A stretch of 64,000 nt of DNA, from the NCBI RefSeq assembly GCF_020905415.1, contig NZ_JAJJMP010000001.1, forward strand, positions 1,933,501 to 1,997,500. Reading direction: 5' to 3'. Position numbers and translations under genes: made by a program. The notes beneath the pieces are model-generated. The model worked only from the letters and a program-made list of their open reading frames with translations, had not been told where the DNA came from and ran no database searches. Below, in pieces: positions 24,552 to 33,688 of this stretch (position 1 is its first letter; each line of letters begins with the position of its first letter). Source of the stretch: Myroides oncorhynchi (GTDB lineage: Bacteria > Bacteroidota > Bacteroidia > Flavobacteriales > Flavobacteriaceae).

Positions 24552-27119
24552 TTAGAATGGATAATTAATACCAACGTTGAAGACCGATTCCTTAATGTTA
24601 AACTCTTTAAGCCATTTTCTACCTTTATCTTGCGCTGGATTATAGGTTTTGAATCCTAAGTCTAATCTGAATACAAAGAAACTAAAGTCATATCTTAATC
24701 CTAATCCAGATGCTACTGCCATATCTTTTAAAGAAGAAAAGCCTTGAAAAGTATAATCTTTATCAATAATATCATCAAATACATTCCAGATGTTAGAAGC
24801 ATCGACAAATAATGCTCCATACCATTTACCTCCTAGATTAAATCTATATTCTGTACTGAATAATAATTTCATATTTGCTTCATTGAAATCATTGATACCA
24901 CCGCTTTTTCCTGGACCTAATCTATAAGATTGCCATCCGCGATTGTCATTAGAACCTCCTGAATAATAACTTCTAGAGAATGGTATTGAGTTGGAGTTTC
25001 CATAAGGAATAGCTAAACCACCAAATAAACGCATAGCAATAACGCGTTTTTTACCTAAATCCCAGTATTTTATATAATCAATTTCTGTTTTTACATATTG
25101 AGAAAATTCGACATCCATTATTGTTTTTTTACCAGTAGTACCTTCCTTCGAACTTGTGTTTTTCATTAATAAGTTCATTAGCCCACCTGCAGATTCTACT
25201 TTAGCTTTAAGCGTATAGAAATCATTATCAGCGATATTAGTACGGGTAGTATTGGTGAAGATTATATTACTAGCAATAATTAAATTGTTCTCTGATAATC
25301 TAAGACGTCTTTCTTCTATACTTCTAATTTCCCTATAATCTTGAGAGTTGATCTCAAGAGGGTTGTTAGGAGCCAAAGCGTCAGTAATAAATTTATTACT
25401 TCCTCCTTCAGTTATCGTTAGATTTCCATTGTTATCATAATAAGTATGATCTACATTATCATAATCTTTAGAAATCTTATTAAGTCTTTCATAAGAAGAT
25501 TTATATACGCTGAAGTAGTTATTTGGATTTGTATTTCTGATGTATTGTATATTTGCTAAATCTACACTGAAGCTGTTTCTTCTAGATGGCAACCAAGTAT
25601 AGTTGATAATTGTTGTTAAACTGTTTTTATCTAACCCAATATTGCGTTGTTTGGTATGACCGAAACTCATCGAAGTAGTTGGTAACATACTTTTTGGAAT
25701 TAATCGTTCAGTTTTTATAGGAAACAATAAACGAGGAAATGTCAGTTTTATATCTCCACCATATTCTGTTACATTAAAAAACACGTCATTAGGGTTACTC
25801 ATTTGTCTAGAAGATCCCATAGACCCTTTTAGGTTTATTTCAAGGATTTCTGCTCCTCTAAAAACATTTCGAAATAGCAGTCCTACACTTCCGCCGATAC
25901 CAAAATCTTGAATATTTGAGTGTGATACATCTAAGGAAGGATTAAACGTCATCTTTTTGCGAGAAGTAAGGTATATGTTCGTGATAAGAGATTCTCCTAG
26001 TGGATCTCTTTTATCTTCAACATACTCTATAACGGGGTAGTTAAAGGTTCTTAAGTTACTAATAGAACGCGAAGTTAGTACTCGTCTAAAATCGCTAAAA
26101 ACACTTCCTTTTGTTATGAAAATGGCATCTGTAAGTGCTTTTGGCTTGTACTGGAGTTTAGTTGAACTGTATATATTAAAGTTATTGTATTTAATACTAT
26201 CTAAGACTACTTCTTTGTTTTTAGAACTGTTATCTGTAAATATATTAACATCAGTAATTTTATAAATCTTAAAAGGAACTTGGATTAATGTATCGCCTGA
26301 CTTTACTGTTCTTGGGTCTATGATTAATTCTATATTAGCTTTGTTCTTTTTGTGAAGAATAGTGTCTACTTCATATCTGATATTTAGTTCTTGGAAGTAG
26401 TAAGCACCGTTATTTCTGAAATCTACTGCTAATCTTTTGCGTTCTTCTTCAAAATTTTTAACATCAAATACTGTATTTGCTTTGATTTTACTCTTCGCTT
26501 TGGAAGTTAAATATAAACTATCTAATTCTTTTGTACTAATTTTTGTACTAATGCTATCGATGATATAAGGCTCGCCAGTAGTTATAGAATAAGCATTTTT
26601 TACTTTTTTTATAGATGTTGTATCTAACTTAGTTGTTATTTGTGTATCAAAATATCCTTTGTTAAAATAATAATTTTTAAGACGGGTAATAGACTTATTA
26701 GTTCTTAAGGAATCATATAATACAGGCGCTTCCCCTGTTTTGAGTAGAAAATTGTTGATACCAGAAACAATAAATGATTCCCCCAATCGATTAACTTGTT
26801 TTTTTGAAAGTACACTTTCTAATGTCTTTTCTTTACTAGGGTTGTTTTTTAACCACACGTGATATAGTGAATCTGCATTAGGTCTAGCCATATTGTATAA
26901 ATATAGGCGTAATCTAATATTGGTCATCGGAAAAGTACTATTAGGATGTTGGTATAGCTGTGCTATAACCTCTTCCTTAGAAGTCTTTTTACCATTTTCA
27001 TAAATGGTATTGTCTACTAATAGCGCTCTATTAGTAGGCACTTTTTCTGTTATTGAGCAAGAAAAAAAACATATGCTCATTAATAGAATTAGTAGTATTT
27101 TTGGTAAAAATTTGCTCAA
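24552..27119 (-). CDS. tamL: TamL: lipidated TamA/BamA-like outer-membrane assembly protein
   Basis: This is an 855-aa Omp85-superfamily protein with POTRA-like periplasmic domains in the N-terminal half and a C-terminal 16-strand-type barrel ending in the Phe-terminal strand VFNVGINYPF. Unlike proteobacterial TamA it carries a lipobox, CFFSC, with Cys21 predicted to be lipidated. This matches the Bacteroidota TamL form described in the literature. YFNKGYFDTQI resembles the last POTRA motif, and RGWQSYRLGPG the barrel loop-6 region. No tamB-like gene is next to it in this window. It starts 39 bases from the divergent methyltransferase gene. Confidence 0.9.
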   Translation of the reverse strand: MSKFLPKILLILLMSICFFSCSITEKVPTNRALLVDNTIYENGKKTSKEEVIAQLYQHPNSTFPMTNIRLRLYLYNMARPNADSLYHVWLKNNPSKEKTLESVLSKKQVNRLGESFIVSGINNFLLKTGEAPVLYDSLRTNKSITRLKNYYFNKGYFDTQITTKLDTTSIKKVKNAYSITTGEPYIIDSISTKISTKELDSLYLTSKAKSKIKANTVFDVKNFEEERKRLAVDFRNNGAYYFQELNIRYEVDTILHKKNKANIELIIDPRTVKSGDTLIQVPFKIYKITDVNIFTDNSSKNKEVVLDSIKYNNFNIYSSTKLQYKPKALTDAIFITKGSVFSDFRRVLTSRSISNLRTFNYPVIEYVEDKRDPLGESLITNIYLTSRKKMTFNPSLDVSHSNIQDFGIGGSVGLLFRNVFRGAEILEINLKGSMGSSRQMSNPNDVFFNVTEYGGDIKLTFPRLLFPIKTERLIPKSMLPTTSMSFGHTKQRNIGLDKNSLTTIINYTWLPSRRNSFSVDLANIQYIRNTNPNNYFSVYKSSYERLNKISKDYDNVDHTYYDNNGNLTITEGGSNKFITDALAPNNPLEINSQDYREIRSIEERRLRLSENNLIIASNIIFTNTTRTNIADNDFYTLKAKVESAGGLMNLLMKNTSSKEGTTGKKTIMDVEFSQYVKTEIDYIKYWDLGKKRVIAMRLFGGLAIPYGNSNSIPFSRSYYSGGSNDNRGWQSYRLGPGKSGGINDFNEANMKLLFSTEYRFNLGGKWYGALFVDASNIWNVFDDIIDKDYTFQGFSSLKDMAVASGLGLRYDFSFFVFRLDLGFKTYNPAQDKGRKWLKEFNIKESVFNVGINYPF

Positions 27120-27141
27120 AGTAGTATAGTCAATTATCAGT

Positions 27142-27176
27142 CAAAAATACAGTTTTTTATGGTTACGAAAAACCAA
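27142..27176 (-). promoter_or_regulatory. Probable promoter of tamL
   Basis: TATTTTTG (27142-27149) lies 22 bases before the tamL start, with a TTG at 27174-27176, a 24-nt spacer. The -33 element falls inside the start of the divergent methyltransferase gene. Confidence 0.45.
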
Positions 27177-27893
27177 ATCAAATTAATTAAGAGTTTACAT
27201 CAAAAAAAATATAGAAAAGAACATCAACTTTTTATTGCAGAGGGTGTTAAAGTAATCAGTGAATTAGTGAAATCTACATTGGTTTTAGAGCATATCTATT
27301 GTACAGAAGAACTTAAGTTTAGTGTTCCACAGTCGAAGATTTCTATTGTCAGTAAAGATGATTTAAAAAAAATGTCAGCACTGAGTACTACTTCTAATTC
27401 TTTAGCAGTATTTCATTGTACAGAAGAGAAGCCTGTCAATTATAATGACCTAATTGTCGCTCTAGACGATATCCGAGATCCGGGTAACCTAGGTACTATT
27501 ATACGTTTATGTGATTGGTTTGGCATAAAGAATATTATATGTACAAATGAAACAGTAGATGTATATAATCCTAAAGTAGTACAAGCTACTATGGGGTCTA
27601 TCTCTAGAGTTAATATTGTTTATGGAGATTTACCTACATTAATACGAGATGGTGGAGATGTGCCTGTATATGGTACATTTATGGATGGTGAGAATATCTA
27701 TCAGAAGACTATAGTTAATCACGGGATTATAGTGATGGGTAATGAAGCTAATGGTATTTCTAATGAAATCGAAGAGTTAGTTACAGAGAAGATAGCAATA
27801 CCTAGATATGGAAATTTACAACAAACAGAAAGTCTAAATGTAGCAATGGCTGCTTCAATAGTATTAAGTGAGTTTAGAAGACATAATTTTTAA
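27159..27893 (+). CDS. TrmH/SpoU family RNA 2'-O-methyltransferase
   Basis: This SPOUT-class enzyme transfers methyl from S-adenosylmethionine to a ribose in tRNA or rRNA. It has an N-terminal substrate-binding domain (about residues 1-95, with KYRKEHQLFIAEG) and a C-terminal knotted domain with ALDDIRDPGNLGTIIR, VMGNEANGIS and LNVAMAASIVL, the three SpoU motifs. At 244 aa it resembles RlmB/TsnR-like members. The target nucleotide cannot be read from the sequence. Confidence 0.92.
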   Translation: MVTKNQIKLIKSLHQKKYRKEHQLFIAEGVKVISELVKSTLVLEHIYCTEELKFSVPQSKISIVSKDDLKKMSALSTTSNSLAVFHCTEEKPVNYNDLIVALDDIRDPGNLGTIIRLCDWFGIKNIICTNETVDVYNPKVVQATMGSISRVNIVYGDLPTLIRDGGDVPVYGTFMDGENIYQKTIVNHGIIVMGNEANGISNEIEELVTEKIAIPRYGNLQQTESLNVAMAASIVLSEFRRHNF

Positions 27894-28036
27894 ATACGTA
27901 AGTAAAAGGTTATTTTATATCATCGAAAGATGCTGACCTTGGAGATAGTTGCTTACTAAGTGCATATTCTTTGAGGATTTCGTGCTTAGGGACTTTCCTT
28001 TAGCAATAGAACTGCATGTAATCTGCACGTATACTT

Positions 28037-28101
28037 TAACAATACAGCACTAAAAAAGGGATATCGAAGTTAGATATCCCTTTTTTAGTGCTGTATTGTT
28101 A
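28037..28101. terminator. 29-bp perfect hairpin overlapping the sprT stop codon
   Basis: 28037-28065 and 28073-28101 are exact reverse complements with a 7-nt loop. The right arm includes the sprT TAA. The stem holds an AAAAAAGGG/CCCTTTTTT core. It can end transcription from both sides, but it is far longer than needed for termination. Confidence 0.8.
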
Positions 28102-28896
28102 GTGAAATGTGAAGTTGATAAATATACCCCTAGATTTCATTGATTCTATATTTCCAGTCCATGGACTATTTGCGTTTTTATCTCTGATTAATTCATCATT
28201 GATGCCAAATACACCACGTATAGATGGAGAGAATTTGAAATATTCAAAGTAAAAATCTATACCTGCTCCAATTTCGTAATTAGTCGTTAACTTTTCTACC
28301 CTCCATATACCTTCATAATTATCACCATCTACTTTATTGTTGCTACTCAAGTTTAAGTCTAGCGATACTCCTGCTAGTACATATGGACGAACATTACCTG
28401 TTCGAAGTGCAGAGAATTTTAATAGTAAGGGAAAGTGGAGGTATGTTGAACTAGTTGATTTAATAGAAGAACTATTTAATTCAAATTCTGTTGGATTAGG
28501 ATTGCTATGTTGGTTTGCATAGTAATCATAAATGAGTGCTCTAGGAAATGAAAGTTCTCTTTTTGCATATGATAAACCTGGTTCAAAACGAAGGTCTATA
28601 TATTCCATTAACCTTAGATTACCTACTAATCCTACATTAAAGCCAAAAGATGATTTGACTTGTATTTCTGTAAAATCGTTTGGGTACTTTTCTTTTAGTT
28701 CTTGTAACTTATGATAGTAATTTGCGTCATAGTTAAACTTGTAATTGTAAGAGTTGAATCCTAGATAGTAGCCCCAATGCACACGTTGCTTGTCCCAGTC
28801 TCTCTTGTTGAGCATTGGGTTTTTGCCAAATATCCATTGCCCATAAGATTGAGAGCTAGCGAATAGGATTATAATAAATACAATTAGTCTTTTCAT
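28099..28896 (-). CDS. sprT: PorT/SprT-like type IX secretion outer-membrane protein
   Basis: This is a 265-aa beta-barrel protein with a signal peptide (about residues 1-20, ending QSYGQ). WIFGKNPMLNKRDWDKQRVH and the strand-rich remainder, with GLSYAKRELSFP and FSPSIRGVFGIND, look like PorT, needed for type IX secretion and gliding in Bacteroidota. Its place directly behind ubiE is also the arrangement I know for sprT/porT. The start at 28896, one base after the ubiE stop, is preferred to one ten codons earlier, because the extra residues would precede the signal peptide. Confidence 0.8.
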   Translation of the reverse strand: MKRLIVFIIILFASSQSYGQWIFGKNPMLNKRDWDKQRVHWGYYLGFNSYNYKFNYDANYYHKLQELKEKYPNDFTEIQVKSSFGFNVGLVGNLRLMEYIDLRFEPGLSYAKRELSFPRALIYDYYANQHSNPNPTEFELNSSSIKSTSSTYLHFPLLLKFSALRTGNVRPYVLAGVSLDLNLSSNNKVDGDNYEGIWRVEKLTTNYEIGAGIDFYFEYFKFSPSIRGVFGINDELIRDKNANSPWTGNIESMKSRGIFINFTFH

Positions 28897-28897
28897 A

Positions 28898-29626
28898 TTA
28901 TTTTGAAGATGAATAAATAGTAGCAATTCCCATCGTTTGGGGAAGATGCTTTACATCTTTAAACCCAACTTTTCTTAAAATATTGTTTAAAGCTTCTCCA
29001 AAAGGGAAATTTTTAGCAGAATCAGACAAATACTTATATGCTTTTTGGTCTTTAGAGAACAGTTTTCCCATAAACGGCATTACATTCTGTGTATAAAAGA
29101 AGTAACCTTGTTTAAATGGAAATTTAGTAGGAACAGATGTTTCTAATATAACAAATATCCCTCCTGGTTTTAAAACGCGTAAAATCTCAGATAATCCTTT
29201 TTCTAAATTCTCAAAATTTCTAATACCAAAACCTACTGTTATAGCATCAAAAGAATTGTCCTCAAATGGTAGATTCTCTGAATCACCTTGTACCATATCG
29301 ATTCTATTCTCTAGATTAAGAGCTTTAATCTTTTGTTTACCTACTTCTAGCATTCCTGCAGACAAGTCTAATCCTGTTATTTTAGGCGCATCTGTCTTAG
29401 ACAGTAGAATAGCTAAGTCACCTGTACCTGTAGCAATGTCTAATATAGTGTTTGGCTTTTGTTCAGACACTAGTTTTAGTACTTTTCTTCTCCATCCTTG
29501 GTCTGTACCAAAAGTAATCATTCTATTTAGGCTATCATAGTTACCTGAAATAGTATCAAACATTTGTTCTACTTGTTGCTTTTTTCCTAATTCAGATCCT
29601 TCGTATGGAGTTATATTTTTTGACAT
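28898..29626 (-). CDS. ubiE: Demethylmenaquinone methyltransferase
   Basis: This enzyme methylates demethylmenaquinone to menaquinone, the respiratory quinone of this group. It is a class I SAM methyltransferase of 242 aa: motif I is ILDIATGTGDLAIL, followed by GLDLSAGMLEVG, and GDSENLPFEDNSFDA with FGIRNFENLEKGL is the UbiE signature. I chose the start at 29626 (MSKNITPY). A longer frame from 29689 would run through the TATATTTG box at 29643-29650 and adds non-conserved residues. Confidence 0.95.
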   Translation of the reverse strand: MSKNITPYEGSELGKKQQVEQMFDTISGNYDSLNRMITFGTDQGWRRKVLKLVSEQKPNTILDIATGTGDLAILLSKTDAPKITGLDLSAGMLEVGKQKIKALNLENRIDMVQGDSENLPFEDNSFDAITVGFGIRNFENLEKGLSEILRVLKPGGIFVILETSVPTKFPFKQGYFFYTQNVMPFMGKLFSKDQKAYKYLSDSAKNFPFGEALNNILRKVGFKDVKHLPQTMGIATIYSSSK

Positions 29627-29642
29627 TGTATTATATTTTGGA

Positions 29643-29650
29643 CAAATATA
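29643..29650 (-). promoter_or_regulatory. -7 box of ubiE-sprT
   Basis: TATATTTG on the minus strand, 16 bases before the chosen ubiE start. It sets the start and implies a very short leader. Confidence 0.5.
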
Positions 29651-29802
29651 ATTATTAAAAGCCAATTGGTTACTTCTGTTCATAGTCAAATTAGCGATTA
29701 TCTTCTTTTTTAAAAAAGATTAGTCTTTAAAAAAATAGATGATCACCTGTGATTAGTAGATGTATAGTTTACATACATAATTATACGAGATTGTTGCTAA
29801 AC

Positions 29803-29832
29803 AAAAAATCCTGAATAGTTATACTCAGGATT
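29803..29832 (-). terminator. Terminator after the GNAT gene
   Basis: An 8-bp stem (29807-29814 with 29825-29832) has an A run to its left that becomes a U run on the minus strand. Confidence 0.6.
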
Positions 29833-29838
29833 AATGTG

Positions 29839-30399
29839 TTATATATACATATGGTAGTAATCTCCACCTGCGAACTCTAGTTGTTCACCTTGTTTAAAAC
29901 CTAAACGCGTGTATAACTTCATAGCATTTGGATTTTCTAAATCTACAATAAGTCCTACCTGTTTATGTCCTTGTGATTTAGCGTAATCTACAGCGTATTT
30001 TAACAAATGACTTCCCACACCTTTTCCTTGTACAATAGGAGATACAGCTACAGTATCTAAGTAGTACTCTCCACCTGCTGTTTCTGTTTCTGGTATTGTA
30101 TCATTGTTATATTGTTGTCTCATTAATTCTAATACAGGTTCTCTTAGTGAGATAAAGTTATCACCATTATACCCTGTCACTGAACCCACGATATCACCTT
30201 CTGTGTCTATAGCTACGAATGTATTCTCATAACTATATAGATTATTAGGTTTTCTGAACAGTATGGTTAGAAAATTAATCGCTTCTTCTATATCTTCTTT
30301 TTGGATAAAAGTAAAGACGATTTCTTCCATTGCTTGTAGCATTAATTCTGGAACGACGTCATAATCTTCTCTTTTAGCATGTCTAATTGTATAGTTCAT
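29839..30399 (-). CDS. GNAT family N-acetyltransferase
   Basis: This is a 186-aa acetyl-CoA-dependent acyltransferase. The CoA-binding motif A is VAVSPIVQGKGVGSHLL, with the Q/RxxGxG/A pattern, and the C-terminal part has NPNAMKLYTRLGF, as in many small-molecule or protein acetyltransferases. The N-terminal half is typical of the COG0456-like group. The substrate is unknown. It is monocistronic by its own -7 box (30421-30428) and terminator. Confidence 0.9.
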   Translation of the reverse strand: MNYTIRHAKREDYDVVPELMLQAMEEIVFTFIQKEDIEEAINFLTILFRKPNNLYSYENTFVAIDTEGDIVGSVTGYNGDNFISLREPVLELMRQQYNNDTIPETETAGGEYYLDTVAVSPIVQGKGVGSHLLKYAVDYAKSQGHKQVGLIVDLENPNAMKLYTRLGFKQGEQLEFAGGDYYHMYI

Positions 30400-30420
30400 T
30401 TTTATTATTTTGAATTAATG

Positions 30421-30428
30421 CAAAGGTA
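30421..30428 (-). promoter_or_regulatory. -7 box of the GNAT gene at 29839
   Basis: TACCTTTG on the minus strand, 21 bases before the start at 30399. Confidence 0.45.
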
Positions 30429-30453
30429 TAAAAGAATAACTAATGCTAGCTTG

Positions 30454-31902
30454 TTAGTTATGGGAACGTCTTTCATTGATTTTATCCCATTCTTCAGAAG
30501 CATTTTCAATTCCTACTTTTGAAGGTTCAAATATTGGATCTTTGCCTTCTTTTCGCTGTTTCATATAATCTTTAAGGGCTAACATAGCTGGTTTTCTGAG
30601 TAGAAATATTGCAATGATATTAATCCATGCCATTGCTCCTACACCAATATCTCCAATGCCCCATGCCACACTTGGTTCACTTATAGAACCAAAGTATACT
30701 ATACCTAGTATGATACTACGCATAATCCATCTTAAGATTGTGTTTTTTTGTTTACTTAGGTATTCAAAGTTTGATTCGGCAATAAAGACATAAGACATTG
30801 CAGTAGTAATCGCAAAGAATGTTAGGGCTATAGCAATGAATTGTGATGCGATTAAAGGAAAATGAGTAGCTACTGCTTTTACAGTGTATGCCGCTCCTGC
30901 TTCTATCCCAGGCATATTCTGTACGATATAATTTCCTGAATCATCAATTACGTTGTATGAATTTGTGAATAAAATCATTAAAGCGGTAGCAGTACATACA
31001 AATAAAGTATCTACATATACGGAGAATGCTTGTACTAATCCTTGTTTTACTGGGTGTGATGTTTCAGATGCAGCAGCGGCATGGGGTGCTGTTCCTTGTC
31101 CTGCTTCATTAGAGTAAATACCTCTTTTTACTCCCCAAGCAATCGCTGCTCCAAATACTCCACTAAATGCGGATTCAAGATTAAACGCTGATCTAAAAAT
31201 AAGGGCAAAAACGCTTGGTATATCTTGGATGTGAAATCCAATAATAATGATAGCCATGATAATGTAAGCAGTAGCCATAAATGGTACAACTATCTGTGCG
31301 ATAAGACCCATCTTTTTGGCACCTCCGAAAACCGAGAACCCTAAGAATAAACATATAGCTATTCCACTTGCCCAGGTAGGTATAGAGAATGCGTGATTCA
31401 TACTTACAGCGATACTGTTGCTTTGTATACTTGGCAGAAATAATCCACAGCTTATCAATGTTACAATTGAAAAGAATAAGGCAAATGCCTTATTTTTCAT
31501 TCCTCTTTCTATGTAAAATGCTGGACCTCCAACGTATTGCCCATTTTTATCTACTTTATATATTTGTGCTAGAGTTGATTCTATAAATGCTGATGCACTG
31601 CCTAAGAATGCTATCGCCCACATCCAAAAGATAGCTCCAGGACCTCCTGCTGCAATGGCAGTTGCTACCCCTACAATATTTCCTACTCCTACACGCCCAG
31701 CTATTGCCATACTAAATGCCTGAAATGGACTGACTCCTTTATCAGAAGAACCTTCAGTAAATAGGAGCTTAATCATGTGGCGAAAATATCTAATCTGAAC
31801 AAATTTGGTTGTAATAGTGAAGTATAGTCCAGCGCATAGACAGAGCGCGATAAATATGTTTGACCAGATTAGGTCATTTACTTGTTTAATAATTTCTTCC
31901 AT
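30454..31902 (-). CDS. Sodium:alanine symporter (AGCS family)
   Basis: This is a 482-aa inner-membrane amino-acid carrier of the AGCS family that takes up alanine or glycine with sodium. About eleven hydrophobic segments are visible. Family signatures are GRVGVGNIVGVATAIAAGGPG near residue 70 and AWGVKRGIYSNEAGQGTAPHA near 260. The length is usual. An IS1595-family element has landed 137 bases upstream of its start, in what should be its promoter region. Confidence 0.95.
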   Translation of the reverse strand: MEEIIKQVNDLIWSNIFIALCLCAGLYFTITTKFVQIRYFRHMIKLLFTEGSSDKGVSPFQAFSMAIAGRVGVGNIVGVATAIAAGGPGAIFWMWAIAFLGSASAFIESTLAQIYKVDKNGQYVGGPAFYIERGMKNKAFALFFSIVTLISCGLFLPSIQSNSIAVSMNHAFSIPTWASGIAICLFLGFSVFGGAKKMGLIAQIVVPFMATAYIIMAIIIIGFHIQDIPSVFALIFRSAFNLESAFSGVFGAAIAWGVKRGIYSNEAGQGTAPHAAAASETSHPVKQGLVQAFSVYVDTLFVCTATALMILFTNSYNVIDDSGNYIVQNMPGIEAGAAYTVKAVATHFPLIASQFIAIALTFFAITTAMSYVFIAESNFEYLSKQKNTILRWIMRSIILGIVYFGSISEPSVAWGIGDIGVGAMAWINIIAIFLLRKPAMLALKDYMKQRKEGKDPIFEPSKVGIENASEEWDKINERRSHN

Positions 31903-32031
31903 TGTGTGTTGTGTGCGTTTGTTTTATTTTCGTTTGTTTTAGGAGGCTTAGTGCTCCTGTATTATTTTATGAGGTAAAAATTAAGTAAATTTTATGAATT
32001 ACAATATGTTAAAGTTTTATTTTTTAAAAAT

Positions 32032-33003
32032 AAAAATGATTGAGTTATCTGTTTAGTTTCCGCTAATCATATTTAAAGTAGTTGGTTTCGCTTTAACCAT
32101 CTTTACAATTGTGTTATGAAAAATAGTTTCCTTAAATAAGGATCTATTTAATCTATATACGAACTCATTAAAGTAAGCTTGGATGTATTTCTTATTGATA
32201 TGTGAAGGTACAGTTCTAATCCAGGATTTAAGTTGGTGAATTATCACGTGTAATTCTTTAAAATTAGCACCTTTATCACTTTCTTTTTGAGTGATGTTAT
32301 ACTTTTTTTTCAAGGGATTGTATCCCCTCCATTTATCTGTAACTACATTAGCATCTTCTGAAATGTGTTGTTCGAATATAGTAGTTAATGACTTAGCAGA
32401 GTAATCGTCAATACACTTAACATAGGCTCTTTTTACTTTTCTTTCAGTATTTAACTCTACAGCTATCACTGCTTTAGCTTTTTTGGTGTCGTAACTTCTT
32501 CCTGGTTTTCCTTGTTCGTATCCCCCTACAACAAACTCATCAACATGGACTGTCTCAGTCATAGGAGATTGCTCGCTACTTTGCATAGCTAAACGAACTT
32601 TATGCATAAAGCCCCACGCTGTTGGCTGGCTTATACCATAGCGTTTACCCATTTGAATACTAGATATGCTTTTGGTAGAAGTTGTCATTTCAAACACAAT
32701 CATAAATGCTTTATGTAAACCAAATTTGACTTTGTGAAATAAGGTATTAGCTGTTGAGCTTTCAACATGCTCACAGTTATAGCAATAGTATGAATGATTA
32801 GATTTTAAGCAACCTTTTTTGTGTCCACATTTTACACAAGTAAAACCGTTTGACCACTTTATTTTACTTAGATAAGCTTTACAAGATTCGTCATCTGGTA
32901 GTTCTTTTACTAAGTTAAGAATGTTTTGACCCTTAAAAATTTCCATACTGTTGATTTTAAGATACTAATGTACGGAAGTTAATTTAATAACTCAAAAAAA
33001 TGA
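32032..33003. mobile_element. IS1595-family insertion sequence (956 bp, 32040-32995) with 8-bp target duplication
   Basis: The target duplication AAAAATGA is at 32032-32039 and again at 32996-33003, exact on both sides. Inside it the ends form imperfect inverted repeats starting TTGAGTTAT; left and right also share TTA and TTCCG further in. A single transposase gene fills the element. Eight-bp duplications are known for IS1595-family elements. The intact gene and undamaged duplication point to a recent, probably functional copy. Confidence 0.93.
32053..32946 (-). CDS. ISXO2-like transposase (IS1595 family)
   Basis: This is a 297-aa transposase. The N-terminal zinc-binding region has CVKCGHKKG and YYCYNCEH (about residues 37-59). 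A helix-turn-helix-like stretch, GKRYGISQPTAWGFMHKVR (about 103-121), follows. The catalytic domain has ETVHVDEFVVGG, VVTDKWRGY and a later NEFVYRLNR, corresponding to the DDE-type core with Asn/Glu of the ISXO2 family. The stop codon lies 13 bases from the left end of the element. There is no frameshift or internal stop. Confidence 0.95.
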   Translation of the reverse strand: MEIFKGQNILNLVKELPDDESCKAYLSKIKWSNGFTCVKCGHKKGCLKSNHSYYCYNCEHVESSTANTLFHKVKFGLHKAFMIVFEMTTSTKSISSIQMGKRYGISQPTAWGFMHKVRLAMQSSEQSPMTETVHVDEFVVGGYEQGKPGRSYDTKKAKAVIAVELNTERKVKRAYVKCIDDYSAKSLTTIFEQHISEDANVVTDKWRGYNPLKKKYNITQKESDKGANFKELHVIIHQLKSWIRTVPSHINKKYIQAYFNEFVYRLNRSLFKETIFHNTIVKMVKAKPTTLNMISGN

Positions 33004-33149
33004 TTTCTTTATTTTTTTGTTGATAAAATCAAGTGATTGTTGAAAACTATTTAATTTAGAACTTTTGAATAATAAATGTTAGTTATTGTTTATGTTCTTT
33101 AGAGAAAGAGAATAAGTACTATGAGAGTATAAAAACATAATAATAATTT

Positions 33150-33638
33150 ATGGGACATACAGATTATATTAAGAGATCGGAGGGATGTAAAGTAGAAGAA
33201 GCTTTATTAGTTAGAATAACCGTTATAACTGACGTCTTAACGAGAGTAACTGAAGCGGATAAATGGGATTATGCTTATGCAGAAGATAAGTGGACGGTAA
33301 AAGAAGTAGTACAACACCTTATTGATTGTGAGCGAATCTTTAGTTATAGAGCATTACATATAGCGCGTCAAGACACAGGTATCCTGAGTGGCTTTGATGA
33401 AAATCAGTATATTGATTATGCAAGAGGTGAGCAGAAAGAAGTTAATGAGCTAGTAGAGGAGTATGTATCCCTGATGAAAAGTATCTACTATGAGTTTAAA
33501 GGGTTTACTACTGAGGCTCTCGCTCTACAAAATCAAGTAGTACACTATGTGATATCAGTAGAAGAGATAGGGAGGTTAATATATGGACATAGCCTTCATC
33601 ATTTAGATATATTGAAAGAGCGATATTTAGATAAGTAA
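33150..33638 (+). CDS. DinB family protein
   Basis: This is a 162-aa four-helix-bundle protein of the DinB/YfiT superfamily, whose members use a three-histidine metal site in thiol or hydrolase chemistry. KWTVKEVVQHLIDCERIF (about residues 48-65) holds the first His, and YGHSLHHLDILKERY near the C terminus holds the other two candidates. No partner gene tells the substrate. A stem-loop terminator follows. The IS element lies 146 bases upstream. Confidence 0.87.
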   Translation: MGHTDYIKRSEGCKVEEALLVRITVITDVLTRVTEADKWDYAYAEDKWTVKEVVQHLIDCERIFSYRALHIARQDTGILSGFDENQYIDYARGEQKEVNELVEEYVSLMKSIYYEFKGFTTEALALQNQVVHYVISVEEIGRLIYGHSLHHLDILKERYLDK

Positions 33639-33645
33639 TAAAACA

Positions 33646-33674
33646 AAAATAGCCACTCATCGAGTGGCTATTTA
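33646..33674. terminator. Bidirectional terminator between dinB-like gene and ppa
   Basis: A 12-bp stem (33647-33658 with 33662-33673) has a 3-nt loop and flanking A and T runs; the genes are convergent. Confidence 0.82.
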
Positions 33675-33688
33675 AGATAATATATTTA

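Noticed and set aside
29627-29689. Longer start for UbiE
   Set aside because: It would place the start upstream of the TATATTTG promoter box, and the extra 21 residues are not family-like.
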